15,175 nt of DNA from JBBDIM01 sp040880405 (GTDB taxonomy: Bacteria; Planctomycetota; Planctomycetia; Pirellulales; Pirellulaceae), in contig JBBDIM010000166.1 in assembly GCA_040880405.1 (NCBI GenBank), positions 1 to 15,175 on the forward strand, in the 5' to 3' direction. The notes beneath the pieces are model-generated. The model searched no databases. It saw only the letters and a list, made by a program, of their open reading frames with translations, and was not told the DNA's origin. Made by a program: the position numbers and the translations under genes. Positions 1-7,082 of the stretch are shown in pieces. Each line of letters starts with the position of its first letter. Position 1 is the first letter of the stretch.

Positions 1-1010
1 GGGTCGTCGTAGCGGAAGTGGACCTGCACGTTGTCGTGCGCGGCGGCGATTTGGCGGACTTCTACTGCCAAGGCATGCGCGGCGCTGTTGCGGGCCGCGT
101 GGATAAAGTAGATCGGGTTGGTGAGTCCCGCGCTGGTCGCGCCTTTGAGCATCGCGAGGATCGGAGTGATGCCGATGCCGCCGGAGAGCAGCGCGATGGG
201 CCGACCGTCGTCGAGCGTGGCCGCGTCGAGCGTGAACTCGCCGCAGGGTGGGCCGAGCAATAGTTGATCCCCTTCCTCTACTGCGTCATGCAGGTAGTTG
301 GAAATCGCACCCTGTGGCGTGTCTGGCAGGAGATTCCCTTCCCGCTTCACGCTAATTCGGTAATGGCCTTGGCCGGGGGCATCGGACAGGCTGTAGTTGC
401 GTGGCGAACGCGCGACCGCCGGATCGACCTTCACCGTGATGTACTGACCAGGCAAGTAAGCGGCGATCGCGCCGCCATCGGCCGGTTTCAGGTAGAACGA
501 GCTGACGATGTCCGACTCCACCACCTTCCGCTCGACGATAAACTCGCGATAGCCGTTCCAGCCGCCGGGCTGCTGGGCCTGCTCCTGGTAGATGGCCGCT
601 TCTCGGTCGATGAAGATTTGGGCCAACAGCCCGTAAGCCTCGCCCCAAGCGGCGATGACTTCGTCGGTGGCGGCGTCTCCCAGCACGTCCTTCACCGCGA
701 TCAACAGGTACTTGCCGACAATTGGGTAATGCTCTGGCTGGATTTGCAGCGAGCAATGCTTTTGGGCGATCAACTCGACCGCCGAACCCAAGGCGGCCAG
801 GTTGTCGATGTTGGCGGCATAGGCACAAATCGCTCCGGCCAAGGCCCTTTGCTGGGTCCCTTCCGCCTGATGGGCCGGATTGAAGTAGGCCGTCACCTCC
901 GGGGCACCCTCGAACATCAAAGTGTAGAACCGCCGCGTGATCTGTTCGGCGTGGGCACCGACCGCGGGTGCGGTCGCCTTGACGATGTCGATGGTCGATT
1001 GAGATAGCAT
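1..1010 (-). CDS. hmp: Flavohaemoglobin / nitric oxide dioxygenase (partial, C-terminus beyond window)
   Basis: The frame is open from ATG 1010 to base 1, giving 336 residues of a family usually near 400. Flavohaemoglobins oxidise NO to nitrate in the cytoplasm using O2, haem, FAD and NAD(P)H. The globin domain spans about residues 1-137, with Tyr29 (distal B10), Gln53 (E7), the proximal haem ligand His85 in AQKHCS and Tyr95 of the proximal hydrogen-bond network. A reductase FAD domain follows at about 150-260, with RNYS at 204-207 contacting FAD. The NAD(P)H domain begins at about 270, with GGIGITP at 277-283. The alignment to E. coli Hmp is nearly gap-free at the N-terminus, which supports the start, as does a GAGGTGA Shine-Dalgarno five bases upstream. 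The missing part is the distal NAD(P)H domain. The gene stands alone on its strand, with its own promoter at 1107-1134. Recognition of the family is secure; the NO-detoxifying role is inferred from it. Confidence 0.95.
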   Translation of the reverse strand, partial: MLSQSTIDIVKATAPAVGAHAEQITRRFYTLMFEGAPEVTAYFNPAHQAEGTQQRALAGAICAYAANIDNLAALGSAVELIAQKHCSLQIQPEHYPIVGKYLLIAVKDVLGDAATDEVIAAWGEAYGLLAQIFIDREAAIYQEQAQQPGGWNGYREFIVERKVVESDIVSSFYLKPADGGAIAAYLPGQYITVKVDPAVARSPRNYSLSDAPGQGHYRISVKREGNLLPDTPQGAISNYLHDAVEEGDQLLLGPPCGEFTLDAATLDDGRPIALLSGGIGITPILAMLKGATSAGLTNPIYFIHAARNSAAHALAVEVRQIAAAHDNVQVHFRYDD

Positions 1011-1106
1011 CACGTCACCTCGAGGGCTTCAAATTGGGGCCTTGATGGGAAGCTGCGTGAGGAGGCGATTGTGGAACGGTTTTCGCCCTGTCTCCCACTT
1101 CCCTAG

Positions 1107-1134
1107 AATATATCTCGGCCAAATAGGATGTCAA
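1107..1134 (-). promoter_or_regulatory. Promoter of the flavohaemoglobin gene
   Basis: Read on the minus strand, a perfect -35 TTGACA (1134-1129) lies 16 bases before a TATATT -10 box (1112-1107). This predicts a transcript start near 1100 and a leader of about 90 bases before ATG 1010. The -35 lies inside the imperfect palindrome GGATATTGACATCC (1137-1124 region) and the -10 inside the near-palindrome AGATATATTCT. Either could be an operator for a redox or NO sensor, but I cannot assign one. The spacer contains GGCCGAGA, also present at the same distance in the promoter at 9394-9422. Confidence 0.6.
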
Positions 1135-1273
1135 TATCCAGTTTAAATAACTAAAGCGGCCAAGCTCGGACAACCAAAACCCTCACCCACGATGAACCGG
1201 TGAAAACTTTAGCCGCCCTGCCCTCTAAAATCTTATCCGAGAAATCCGAGAAACAGGCCGCTTTCCAGGTTTG

Positions 1274-1573
1274 AAACACAGAGCCGCGGACGCAACTTGC
1301 ACGCGGGTCCCCTGCGATCCGCGTTAAAAAAGCAAAGGCAACCAGCCATGACGGAAATCGAAATCATTCAACGCCAAGCCGCAAAGACACCAGGACGCGA
1401 AGAGCGCCCATGGGATTTCCTTGCGTCCCTGCGTCCTGGCGTCTCTGCGTTTCCATCCCGGTTGCGCTGCTGGATCAATCGATGTTGGATTGGGCATGAC
1501 ACGACGAAACCCCGCCCGCATGAGGAAACAATCAACTTGACAAGCGACACAGTCGCTCCGCGGCTCTGCGTTT
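1274..1573. repeat. 300-bp segment bounded by 17-base inverted repeats (MITE-like)
   Basis: Bases 1274-1290 read AAACACAGAGCCGCGGA. The reverse complement of 1557-1573 is identical except at one position, 16 of 17. Between them is a second dyad, the two arms being CGCAAAGACACCAGGACGC (1380-1398) and the reverse complement of 1431-1449, matching at 17 of 19. It may be a non-autonomous palindromic element or neighbouring independent REP-type repeats. No target-site duplication is obvious. Confidence 0.5.
1380..1449. repeat. Imperfect palindrome inside the 300-bp repeat
   Basis: Arms 1380-1398 and 1431-1449 pair at 17 of 19 positions with a 32-base loop. The left arm is preceded by CGCCAAGCC, so the 15-base word CGCCAAGCCGCAAAG occurs at 1372-1386. 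The same 15 bases recur exactly at 9716-9730, which shows a dispersed repeat family in this genome. Confidence 0.6.
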
Positions 1574-1751
1574 CAAAAACAGACTGCGAGTAGATCGCTG
1601 CGGTTCGATTGAATTGTGTCGACCTCGGGCCTGGGTGAATTGGGGATGGTCCCGTATCGGCTCATCCAGGCGCATAACGCGGATTGCACCCGGCACGACT
1701 CTTTTTTCATCCAACCTCGCGTACAATTACCCAGTCACCCTTCCTCGCTTC

Positions 1752-1757
1752 AGGAGA
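1752..1757 (+). promoter_or_regulatory. Shine-Dalgarno deciding the decarboxylase start
   Basis: AGGAGA eight bases before ATG 1766 selects this start over the in-frame GTG at 1616. The 50 extra codons upstream have no resemblance to decarboxylases and include the putative TACAAT promoter box. Confidence 0.75.
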
Positions 1758-1765
1758 ATGTCGCC

Positions 1766-3448
1766 ATGCATCAAACCAGTGCGGAAAAGCCAGGTCCGGC
1801 GGAGGTGGTTTCGGGGCTTTCGATTGGGGAGTATCTCATTCATCGCCTGCGGGAGTATGGCCTGGAGGATCTGTTTGGAATCCCAGGCGATTACATCCTC
1901 AGCTTCTATGGCATGCTCGAGGAGAGCGACATCAATGTGGTGGGGTGTACGCGGGAAGACTGCGCGGGGTTCGCGGCGGACGCCTATGCCCGGGTCAAAG
2001 GTTTGGGTGCGGTGTGCGTGACCTATTGTGTCGGTGGGCTGAGCGTTTCCAACTCGATCGCCGGGGCCTATGCCGAGAAGTCGCCGGTGGTGCTGTTAAC
2101 CGGTTCGCCTGGGCTGCGGGAACGGGTCAACAACCCGCTGCTGCACCACATGGTTCGCGACTTCCATACCCAGCGCGATGTATTTGAGAAGCTGTGCGTC
2201 GCGGGGGCGGAACTGTCCGACCCGCTCACCGCGTTTCGCGAAATCGACCGAGTCCTTGACGCCGTGGTGCGATTCAAACGCCCCGGCTATATCGACCTGC
2301 CGCGCGATATGGTCCACGTGGTGCCCCACCAGGAGCACCGCTCACAAACCGTGCCGGCCAGCAGCGACCCCCAGGCCCTCAGCGAAGCGGTGTCTGAGGC
2401 GGCCCGGTTGGTTGAATCGGCCGAGCGGCCGGTGATTGTCGCGGGTGTGGAACTACACCGGTTCGCCTTGCAGGACGCCTTGTTGAAACTGGCCGAGAAA
2501 TTCCATTTGCCGATCGCCGCTACCATCCTCGGCAAGAGCGTTGTCGAAGAGACCCACCCGCTGTATGTCGGACTGTATAGCGGGGCCTTGGGTCGAGAGG
2601 AAGTGACCAACTACGTCGAAGAGAGCGACCTGGTGATTTTACTGGGGACCTTTATGACCGATATCAACATGGGGGTCTTTACCGCCAATTTGGATCCGTC
2701 CCGCTGCATCTACGCCACCAGCGAGAAGCTCCGCATCCGGCACCATCATTACCATAGTGTCCAACTCCCCGACTTCATCCAGGAACTCGCCTCGCGTGAG
2801 ATGCGGGTCGTCCAAAGGGAAATCCCCGACGCGATCAAAATGACGATGCCCCCGGTCGGCGAGACCACCGATGCCCCGATTCGGATTCAGCGGGTGATGC
2901 AAATGATCAACCCGCTGCTGGATGATGACACGGTGGTGATCGCGGATATCGGCGACGCCCTGTTCGCCGCCTCGGAATTGGTGACCCGGGGCCGGTCGGA
3001 GTTCATTAGCCCCGCCTACTACACCTCAATGGGCTACGCGGTTCCGGCGACCCTCGGCGTGCAGACCGCGCGGCGGGAGGCTCGGGTGCTGGCGATCGTG
3101 GGGGATGGGGCCTTTCAGATGACCGGGATGGAACTCTCGACCATTGTCCGTCACCGGTTCGACCCGGTGGTAATTGTGCTGGACAACCATGGCTACGGCA
3201 CCGAGCGATGGCTGCACCCTGGGACCTGGAAATACAACGAGATCCACCCCTGGGCCTACAGCAAACTTCCGGAAGTCCTGCAAGGGGGAACCGGGTACGA
3301 AGTCCGAACCGAGCGAGAATTTCACCTCGCTCTGGAAACCGCCTGGGCGGATCCTAGCGGCATGAGCATCATTCACGTTCACCTCTCAGCGGAAGACGCC
3401 AGCAAGACGCTGCATCGACTCGGTGCGCGGCTAGGAAAGAATGTGTGA
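1766..3448 (+). CDS. Thiamine-diphosphate-dependent 2-oxoacid decarboxylase (pyruvate/indolepyruvate decarboxylase family)
   Basis: From ATG 1766 this is a 560-residue protein, the usual length for pyruvate and indolepyruvate decarboxylases, which convert a 2-oxoacid to an aldehyde and CO2 in the cytosol. The N-terminal pyrimidine domain has GDY at 41-43, the cofactor-activating Glu64 in CTRED, and the adjacent catalytic histidines His127-His128 in LLHHMV, diagnostic of decarboxylases rather than acetolactate synthases. The C-terminal pyrophosphate domain has the GDG-x24-DN diphosphate/Mg motif (446-448 and 473-474), then Glu480 at the position of the catalytic Glu of Zymomonas PDC. The first residue of the usual NN pair is Asp. 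Substrate cannot be read from the sequence: pyruvate, indolepyruvate, phenylpyruvate and branched 2-oxoacids are all possible. No alcohol or aldehyde dehydrogenase gene is adjacent. The gene ends 10 bases before the long inverted repeat at 3459. Confidence 0.9.
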   Translation: MHQTSAEKPGPAEVVSGLSIGEYLIHRLREYGLEDLFGIPGDYILSFYGMLEESDINVVGCTREDCAGFAADAYARVKGLGAVCVTYCVGGLSVSNSIAGAYAEKSPVVLLTGSPGLRERVNNPLLHHMVRDFHTQRDVFEKLCVAGAELSDPLTAFREIDRVLDAVVRFKRPGYIDLPRDMVHVVPHQEHRSQTVPASSDPQALSEAVSEAARLVESAERPVIVAGVELHRFALQDALLKLAEKFHLPIAATILGKSVVEETHPLYVGLYSGALGREEVTNYVEESDLVILLGTFMTDINMGVFTANLDPSRCIYATSEKLRIRHHHYHSVQLPDFIQELASREMRVVQREIPDAIKMTMPPVGETTDAPIRIQRVMQMINPLLDDDTVVIADIGDALFAASELVTRGRSEFISPAYYTSMGYAVPATLGVQTARREARVLAIVGDGAFQMTGMELSTIVRHRFDPVVIVLDNHGYGTERWLHPGTWKYNEIHPWAYSKLPEVLQGGTGYEVRTEREFHLALETAWADPSGMSIIHVHLSAEDASKTLHRLGARLGKNV

Positions 3449-3458
3449 CGATGAACCG

Positions 3459-3547
3459 GGTGAGAAAAGGGGTCAGGACTCTTTTTAAGTGCGCGTTCAC
3501 CAATTGTTAATAGGTTGTTAAAAAGAGTCCTGCCCCCTTTTCTCACC
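3459..3547. repeat. 30-bp inverted repeat between convergent genes (REP-like, probable bidirectional terminator)
   Basis: Arms 3459-3488 and 3518-3547 are reverse complements at 29 of 30 positions, around a 29-base loop. The arm runs GGTGAGAAAAGGGG, then T or G, then CAGGACTCTTTTTAA. It sits 10 bases past the decarboxylase stop and 11 bases past the peroxidase stop, so transcripts from both sides would form the same hairpin. The AGGACTCTTTTT word resembles palindromes I know as REP elements in planctomycetes and other bacteria; that link is from memory and not tested. Confidence 0.75.
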
Positions 3548-3558
3548 AACCCGCGTTC

Positions 3559-4623
3559 TCACGGTAGCTCTGGCTCGCCGATCTCCGGGTAGTCCTTACT
3601 CCGGAGGCCTTCTTTGAGGAAGTGGACCAAATCCGCTTTTTCCTGGGCGGTCAGGTTGAGCGGCCTCAGCCGGTGGTCTTGATAGGGATTGGGGTTGCCA
3701 CCTTTGTTGTAGAACTCGACCACCTCTTCCAACGTTTTGAGGCTGCCGTCGTGCATGTAGGGAGCGGTGCGGTCTAAGTCGCGGAGCATCGGGGTCCGGA
3801 ACTTGCCGCGGTCTTCTTCTCGGCCGGTCAGGTTGTATCGGCCTGGGTCGGGGTGGCCGAAGCCTGGCAGGTCTTTGTCCCAGTCGACGCCCAAGTTGTG
3901 GAAGCTGTGGTCGTGCAGAAACTTCGTGATATGGCAGTTGAAACAGTTGGCCGTCTTGAAGAAGACGGTCGCGCCCCGCGTCATTTGTGGTGTGAGGGCG
4001 TTGGCGTTGCCATGCCGCATCTGATCGTAAGGTGTCTCGCCGGCGACGATCGTTCGCTGGAACGCGGCCAAGGCTTTGCCGATGTTGGCGGGGGTGATGC
4101 CGTCTTCAAAGGCTTGGCTGAAGAGTTGGCGGTAGCCTGGAATCGCCTCCAACCGCTCGACCAACTCTGGCAGGGTCATGTCCATCTCGTCCCGGTTTTC
4201 GATGGGATCTAGGGCCTGCTCTTCAAGCGACTTGGCCCGGCCGTCCCAGAACCAGCTTCGATGCAGCCCGGCGTTGACGATGCTGGGCGTGTTCCTGGTT
4301 GTCTGGCGACCTTCGACTCCCACGGAAAACGCCTTATCGTTGGCCCAGCCTTGGGCCGGATCGTGACAGGTGGCGCAGCGGACCGAGTTGTCCCTGGAAA
4401 GCCGCGCATCGAAAAACAGCTTGTGCCCCAAGTCAACTTTTTCCGGCGTGACGGGGTTATCTTCCGGCAGGATAATCCAGTCCAGCCCCACCGGCAGTTC
4501 ACGGAGGAAACGTTCCTGGGCGTAGGGCACACCGGGGTGAAAGACGAGCAACCAGATAGTGAGGAGGCACCCCGCGACACGAGTGGGGCTTGTGCTTGAC
4601 GCCTTGGGCCGGGTACGGTTCAT
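3559..4623 (-). CDS. Di-haem cytochrome c peroxidase / MauG-family protein
   Basis: This is a 354-residue exported protein. A Sec signal (about residues 1-35, hydrophobic CLLTIWLLVF core) precedes two haem c domains, with CATCH at 83-87 and CFNCH at 227-231. The family reduces H2O2 to water in the periplasm with electrons from small cytochromes, or, in MauG-type members, oxidises protein side chains. The RDNSVRCATCH and APYMHDG (288-293) segments are typical. In Pseudomonas CCP, the Met that ligates the high-potential haem lies 14 residues after the His of FHDG; here that position is Tyr305 (HDG at 291-293), as in MauG, so MauG-like chemistry is possible. ATG 4623 is followed immediately by a basic n-region, but no strong Shine-Dalgarno is visible. 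The amidase gene is divergent, with starts only 61 bases apart, and the gene converges on the decarboxylase. Confidence 0.93.
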   Translation of the reverse strand: MNRTRPKASSTSPTRVAGCLLTIWLLVFHPGVPYAQERFLRELPVGLDWIILPEDNPVTPEKVDLGHKLFFDARLSRDNSVRCATCHDPAQGWANDKAFSVGVEGRQTTRNTPSIVNAGLHRSWFWDGRAKSLEEQALDPIENRDEMDMTLPELVERLEAIPGYRQLFSQAFEDGITPANIGKALAAFQRTIVAGETPYDQMRHGNANALTPQMTRGATVFFKTANCFNCHITKFLHDHSFHNLGVDWDKDLPGFGHPDPGRYNLTGREEDRGKFRTPMLRDLDRTAPYMHDGSLKTLEEVVEFYNKGGNPNPYQDHRLRPLNLTAQEKADLVHFLKEGLRSKDYPEIGEPELP

Positions 4624-4670
4624 GCTGGATATTGGGGCTTAGGGATCGAGCGTGGGACGGGCAGGTTACA

Positions 4671-4676
4671 GGGAGG
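4671..4676 (+). promoter_or_regulatory. Shine-Dalgarno for the TTG start of the amidase
   Basis: GGGAGG, eight bases before TTG 4685, is the only good ribosome site here. The in-frame GTG at 4652 has only a poor AGGGAT upstream. Confidence 0.65.
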
Positions 4677-4684
4677 CTACGGCG

Positions 4685-6280
4685 TTGGGGAACGATACGG
4701 ACAAGCCATTGTGGCAATGGAGCGCGACCCGAATTGCCGCGGCGGTCGCCCGACGTGAGGTCTCGGCCAGTGAGGTGCTGGAGGCCCACATCGACCGGAT
4801 CGAGGCAACCCAGCCGACCATCAACGCGTTGGCGTTCGACCTGTTCGATCAGGCCCGGGCCGCGGCCACGCAAATGGACCAAAAACCACCCGATCTGGCA
4901 GTGCAACCGCTATGCGGGGTCCCGATCTCGATTAAGGAATGTTTTCCGGTGCGGGGTGCTCCGGCCACCTTGGGTTTGACCACTCGGAAGGAGCTTCAAA
5001 CCGAGGATTGCCCCCAGGTCCAAAAGCTGCGGGCCGCGGGTGGGATTCCGATTGGGGTGACCAACGTGCCCCAACTTATGATCGTACACGAGACGAAGAA
5101 CCCCGTGTATGGTGAAACCAAGAATCCGTGGAACCCGCAGCGTGGTGTCGGCGGCAGCAGCGGCGGTGAGGCGGCTTTAGTGGCGAGTGGCGGATCCGCC
5201 TTGGGGATGGGCAGCGACCTAGGTGGCAGTGTCCGAATTCCCGCCCATTTTTGCGGCGTGCATGGCCTGAAGCCGACCAACCGCCGCTTGGGCAGGCGCG
5301 GCATCGTCCCCAACCTACGGGGCATGCGGGGGCTCGAATACCAACCGGGGCCGATCGCCCGGCATGTCGAGGATTTGTGGCTCGGGATGCATGTGCTGAG
5401 CCGGGCCGATGCCTCCTGGAACGGCGGGGAAACGACACCCCTGCCGGTCTCCACCCTACCCCGTCCGCAGGAAAACCTGAAGGGAGTAAGGGTCGGTGTT
5501 TGGACCGACGATGGGTTCTTTCCGGCTAGCCGAGCGATCGTACGGGTGATCGAGGAATCGGTCGAAATACTGAAGTGGGCCGGAGCGGAGGTGATCGAGT
5601 TTCAACCGCCGGACACCTTGCCCGCGCTGCGGCACTACTTCGCCCTGGTCAGCGCCGACGGCGGGGCCGATTTCCGGCGGATGCTCCGCGGCAGCGTGAC
5701 CGATCCGGAGGTGGCTCGGTTGGTAAGACTCGCGCAAACGCCCCGGTGGCTGCGGCCGATGATGGCCCGCGTGCTCCGCGCACGGGGAGAGGAAAAATTG
5801 GCGGAACTGTTTCTCGCCTCCGGGCCCCGCTCGGCCGACTCCTTGTGGCAAGCGACGCACCGAGCCCAGGCCTTTACCTGGGATTACCTGGACAAGCTCG
5901 AAGCAGCGTCGCTCGATTTCCTGCTCTGTCCACCGCACGGCCTGACCGCCTATCCAGCCGGCTGGAGTGTCGACCTGATGCCGGCCGCCAGCTACTCGAT
6001 TGTAATGAACCTCCTGGGCATCCCGTGCGGCACGGTCACCTGCGGCCGGGTGCTGGAATCGGAACAAGAGGCCCGATTCCAAACCCCGCCACCCAAAGAC
6101 CCCGCCCTTCGCAAGGCCTACGGCAGCGATCAGCAAAGCGCCGGCCTACCGGTAGCGGTCCAGCTCGCCGCTCGGCCTTGGCGCGAGGAGCAACTCCTAC
6201 AAGTGATGCGGCTGCTGGAGCAGGAATTCCGGCAGCGGGACAATTATCCGGAGATTGGGCTGTTGCCGGAGCTGGGGTGA
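4685..6280 (+). CDS. Amidase-signature family hydrolase (Ser-Ser-Lys)
   Basis: From TTG 4685 the protein has 531 residues (542 if GTG 4652 is used). Amidase-signature enzymes hydrolyse carboxamides through a Ser-cisSer-Lys triad. Numbered from TTG, Lys84 lies in PISIKECF, Ser158 in GGSSGGE, and the nucleophile Ser182 in SDLGGSVR. The 24-residue spacing of the two serines equals that of mammalian FAAH (Ser217, Ser241), and the glycine-rich core is FAAH-like (GSALGMGSDLGGSVR). There is no signal peptide, so it is probably cytoplasmic. GatA is unlikely because no gatB or gatC is nearby and the C-terminal half is divergent. The substrate is unknown; fatty-acid amides or small amides are possible. 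The gene converges on the AbiEii-like gene with 13 bases between the stops and no obvious terminator. Confidence 0.92.
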   Translation: MGNDTDKPLWQWSATRIAAAVARREVSASEVLEAHIDRIEATQPTINALAFDLFDQARAAATQMDQKPPDLAVQPLCGVPISIKECFPVRGAPATLGLTTRKELQTEDCPQVQKLRAAGGIPIGVTNVPQLMIVHETKNPVYGETKNPWNPQRGVGGSSGGEAALVASGGSALGMGSDLGGSVRIPAHFCGVHGLKPTNRRLGRRGIVPNLRGMRGLEYQPGPIARHVEDLWLGMHVLSRADASWNGGETTPLPVSTLPRPQENLKGVRVGVWTDDGFFPASRAIVRVIEESVEILKWAGAEVIEFQPPDTLPALRHYFALVSADGGADFRRMLRGSVTDPEVARLVRLAQTPRWLRPMMARVLRARGEEKLAELFLASGPRSADSLWQATHRAQAFTWDYLDKLEAASLDFLLCPPHGLTAYPAGWSVDLMPAASYSIVMNLLGIPCGTVTCGRVLESEQEARFQTPPPKDPALRKAYGSDQQSAGLPVAVQLAARPWREEQLLQVMRLLEQEFRQRDNYPEIGLLPELG

Positions 6281-6293
6281 CTCGGCTTAGCTA

Positions 6294-7082
6294 TCACAAT
6301 CGCTGGTCGATCTCGCGGAACAGCGACTGGGCGTCGCGCCACGCGGCCTCACGAAGAAGTACCGGGTCATCGACCATTTCGGTGCCGATAAGTGCGGCGT
6401 CCATCGGCCCGATGGAATCACGCGTGGCGAACTTTTCACGTAGAATGTTATACCCCTCTCGAGCCAAGTTGCCACTCAACAACGGTACGATTTGCTCGGC
6501 CAAATCAGCCAGCGATGGTTGATGGTGAGCCAGCACGAAGGCTATATCGTAACTGTCCTTTGGCTTGCGTCGCTCGCGGAGCGCAAAGGCCTTGATCAAT
6601 AGAAATGCCGCGGGCGACACGATTTGCAAGGGAACCGTGTTTCGGCTTCCGTCAGGCATTCTCCCCGACAATTCCATTACTCGGTACGACTCAAAAGCAA
6701 GATCCAGGCCGCGCAAGGTATTGATTTGCAGCGTATTGATACGAATGGTCCGCGACTTGCCGCCCGCCTGGTATTGCCCACTAACGAGATCAACCGCAAT
6801 TTCGCGGGAATGGACTTCCTTGCCAAATCTCGCGGTCCCCTCGGACTGTCGATATCCGGCGTCGAGAAGTCGCTGATGAATCGAGAGGTAAGCACTGCCT
6901 TGAATCGCGTCAAGAGATACCGCAATATCGACATCGAGAGATCCGACGTGACCTTGCCTCGGATACCATAGGTCCGGAACCCAGCCGCCAACCAATACCA
7001 GGTCGTTATGAAACGCACCCAGCACGTTCCAAACTTCCAGCAATACCTGACGACTTGCTTCCGCGCCTTCCTGGTAAGTCAT
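6294..7082 (-). CDS. AbiEii-like nucleotidyltransferase (type IV toxin candidate)
   Basis: This 262-residue protein has the polymerase-beta nucleotidyltransferase pattern of AbiEii/AbiGii toxins: LVGGW at 30-34, then GSLDVDIAV at 47-55 with the metal-binding pair Asp50 and Asp52, a third acidic residue Asp98 in IAVDLV, and the family C-terminal box, with Lys164 in LLIKAFALRER and KPKDSYDI at 173-180. Related MenT toxins add nucleotides to tRNA ends; the target of this protein is unknown. Its ATG overlaps the antitoxin stop as ATGA, and AAGGTGG lies four bases upstream inside the antitoxin gene, so translation is coupled. Two 60-base samples of the gene are 52-55% GC against 63-73% in the amidase, which hints at transfer. 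A housekeeping nucleotidyltransferase is the alternative, but gene order and coupling favour a toxin. Confidence 0.78.
   Translation of the reverse strand: MTYQEGAEASRQVLLEVWNVLGAFHNDLVLVGGWVPDLWYPRQGHVGSLDVDIAVSLDAIQGSAYLSIHQRLLDAGYRQSEGTARFGKEVHSREIAVDLVSGQYQAGGKSRTIRINTLQINTLRGLDLAFESYRVMELSGRMPDGSRNTVPLQIVSPAAFLLIKAFALRERRKPKDSYDIAFVLAHHQPSLADLAEQIVPLLSGNLAREGYNILREKFATRDSIGPMDAALIGTEMVDDPVLLREAAWRDAQSLFREIDQRL

Larger units (their letters stand above)
1141..1765. other. Non-coding region with inverted repeats upstream of the decarboxylase gene
   Basis: About 620 bases lie between the divergent hmp and decarboxylase genes. The open frames here are short, run through the inverted repeats, and have no recognisable protein content. 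Visible contents are a pair of 17-base inverted ends (1274-1290 and 1557-1573), an internal dyad (1380-1398 with 1431-1449), a direct repeat of TCCGAGAAA near 1237-1256, and a possible -10 box TACAAT at 1722-1727, 39 bases before the decarboxylase ATG, without a convincing -35. Confidence 0.6.

Noticed and set aside
264..1007. 247-residue plus-strand frame opposite hmp
   Set aside because: Antisense shadow of the flavohaemoglobin gene, whose minus-strand frame has all family residues.
1297..1593. 98-residue open frame on the plus strand in the hmp-decarboxylase gap
   Set aside because: It runs through the inverted repeats, has no ribosome site and no protein-like features.
3562..6277. Similar C-termini of the peroxidase (YPEIGEPEL) and amidase (YPEIGLLPEL)
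   Set aside because: The proteins are otherwise unrelated and the surrounding DNA shows no extended identity; treated as coincidence.
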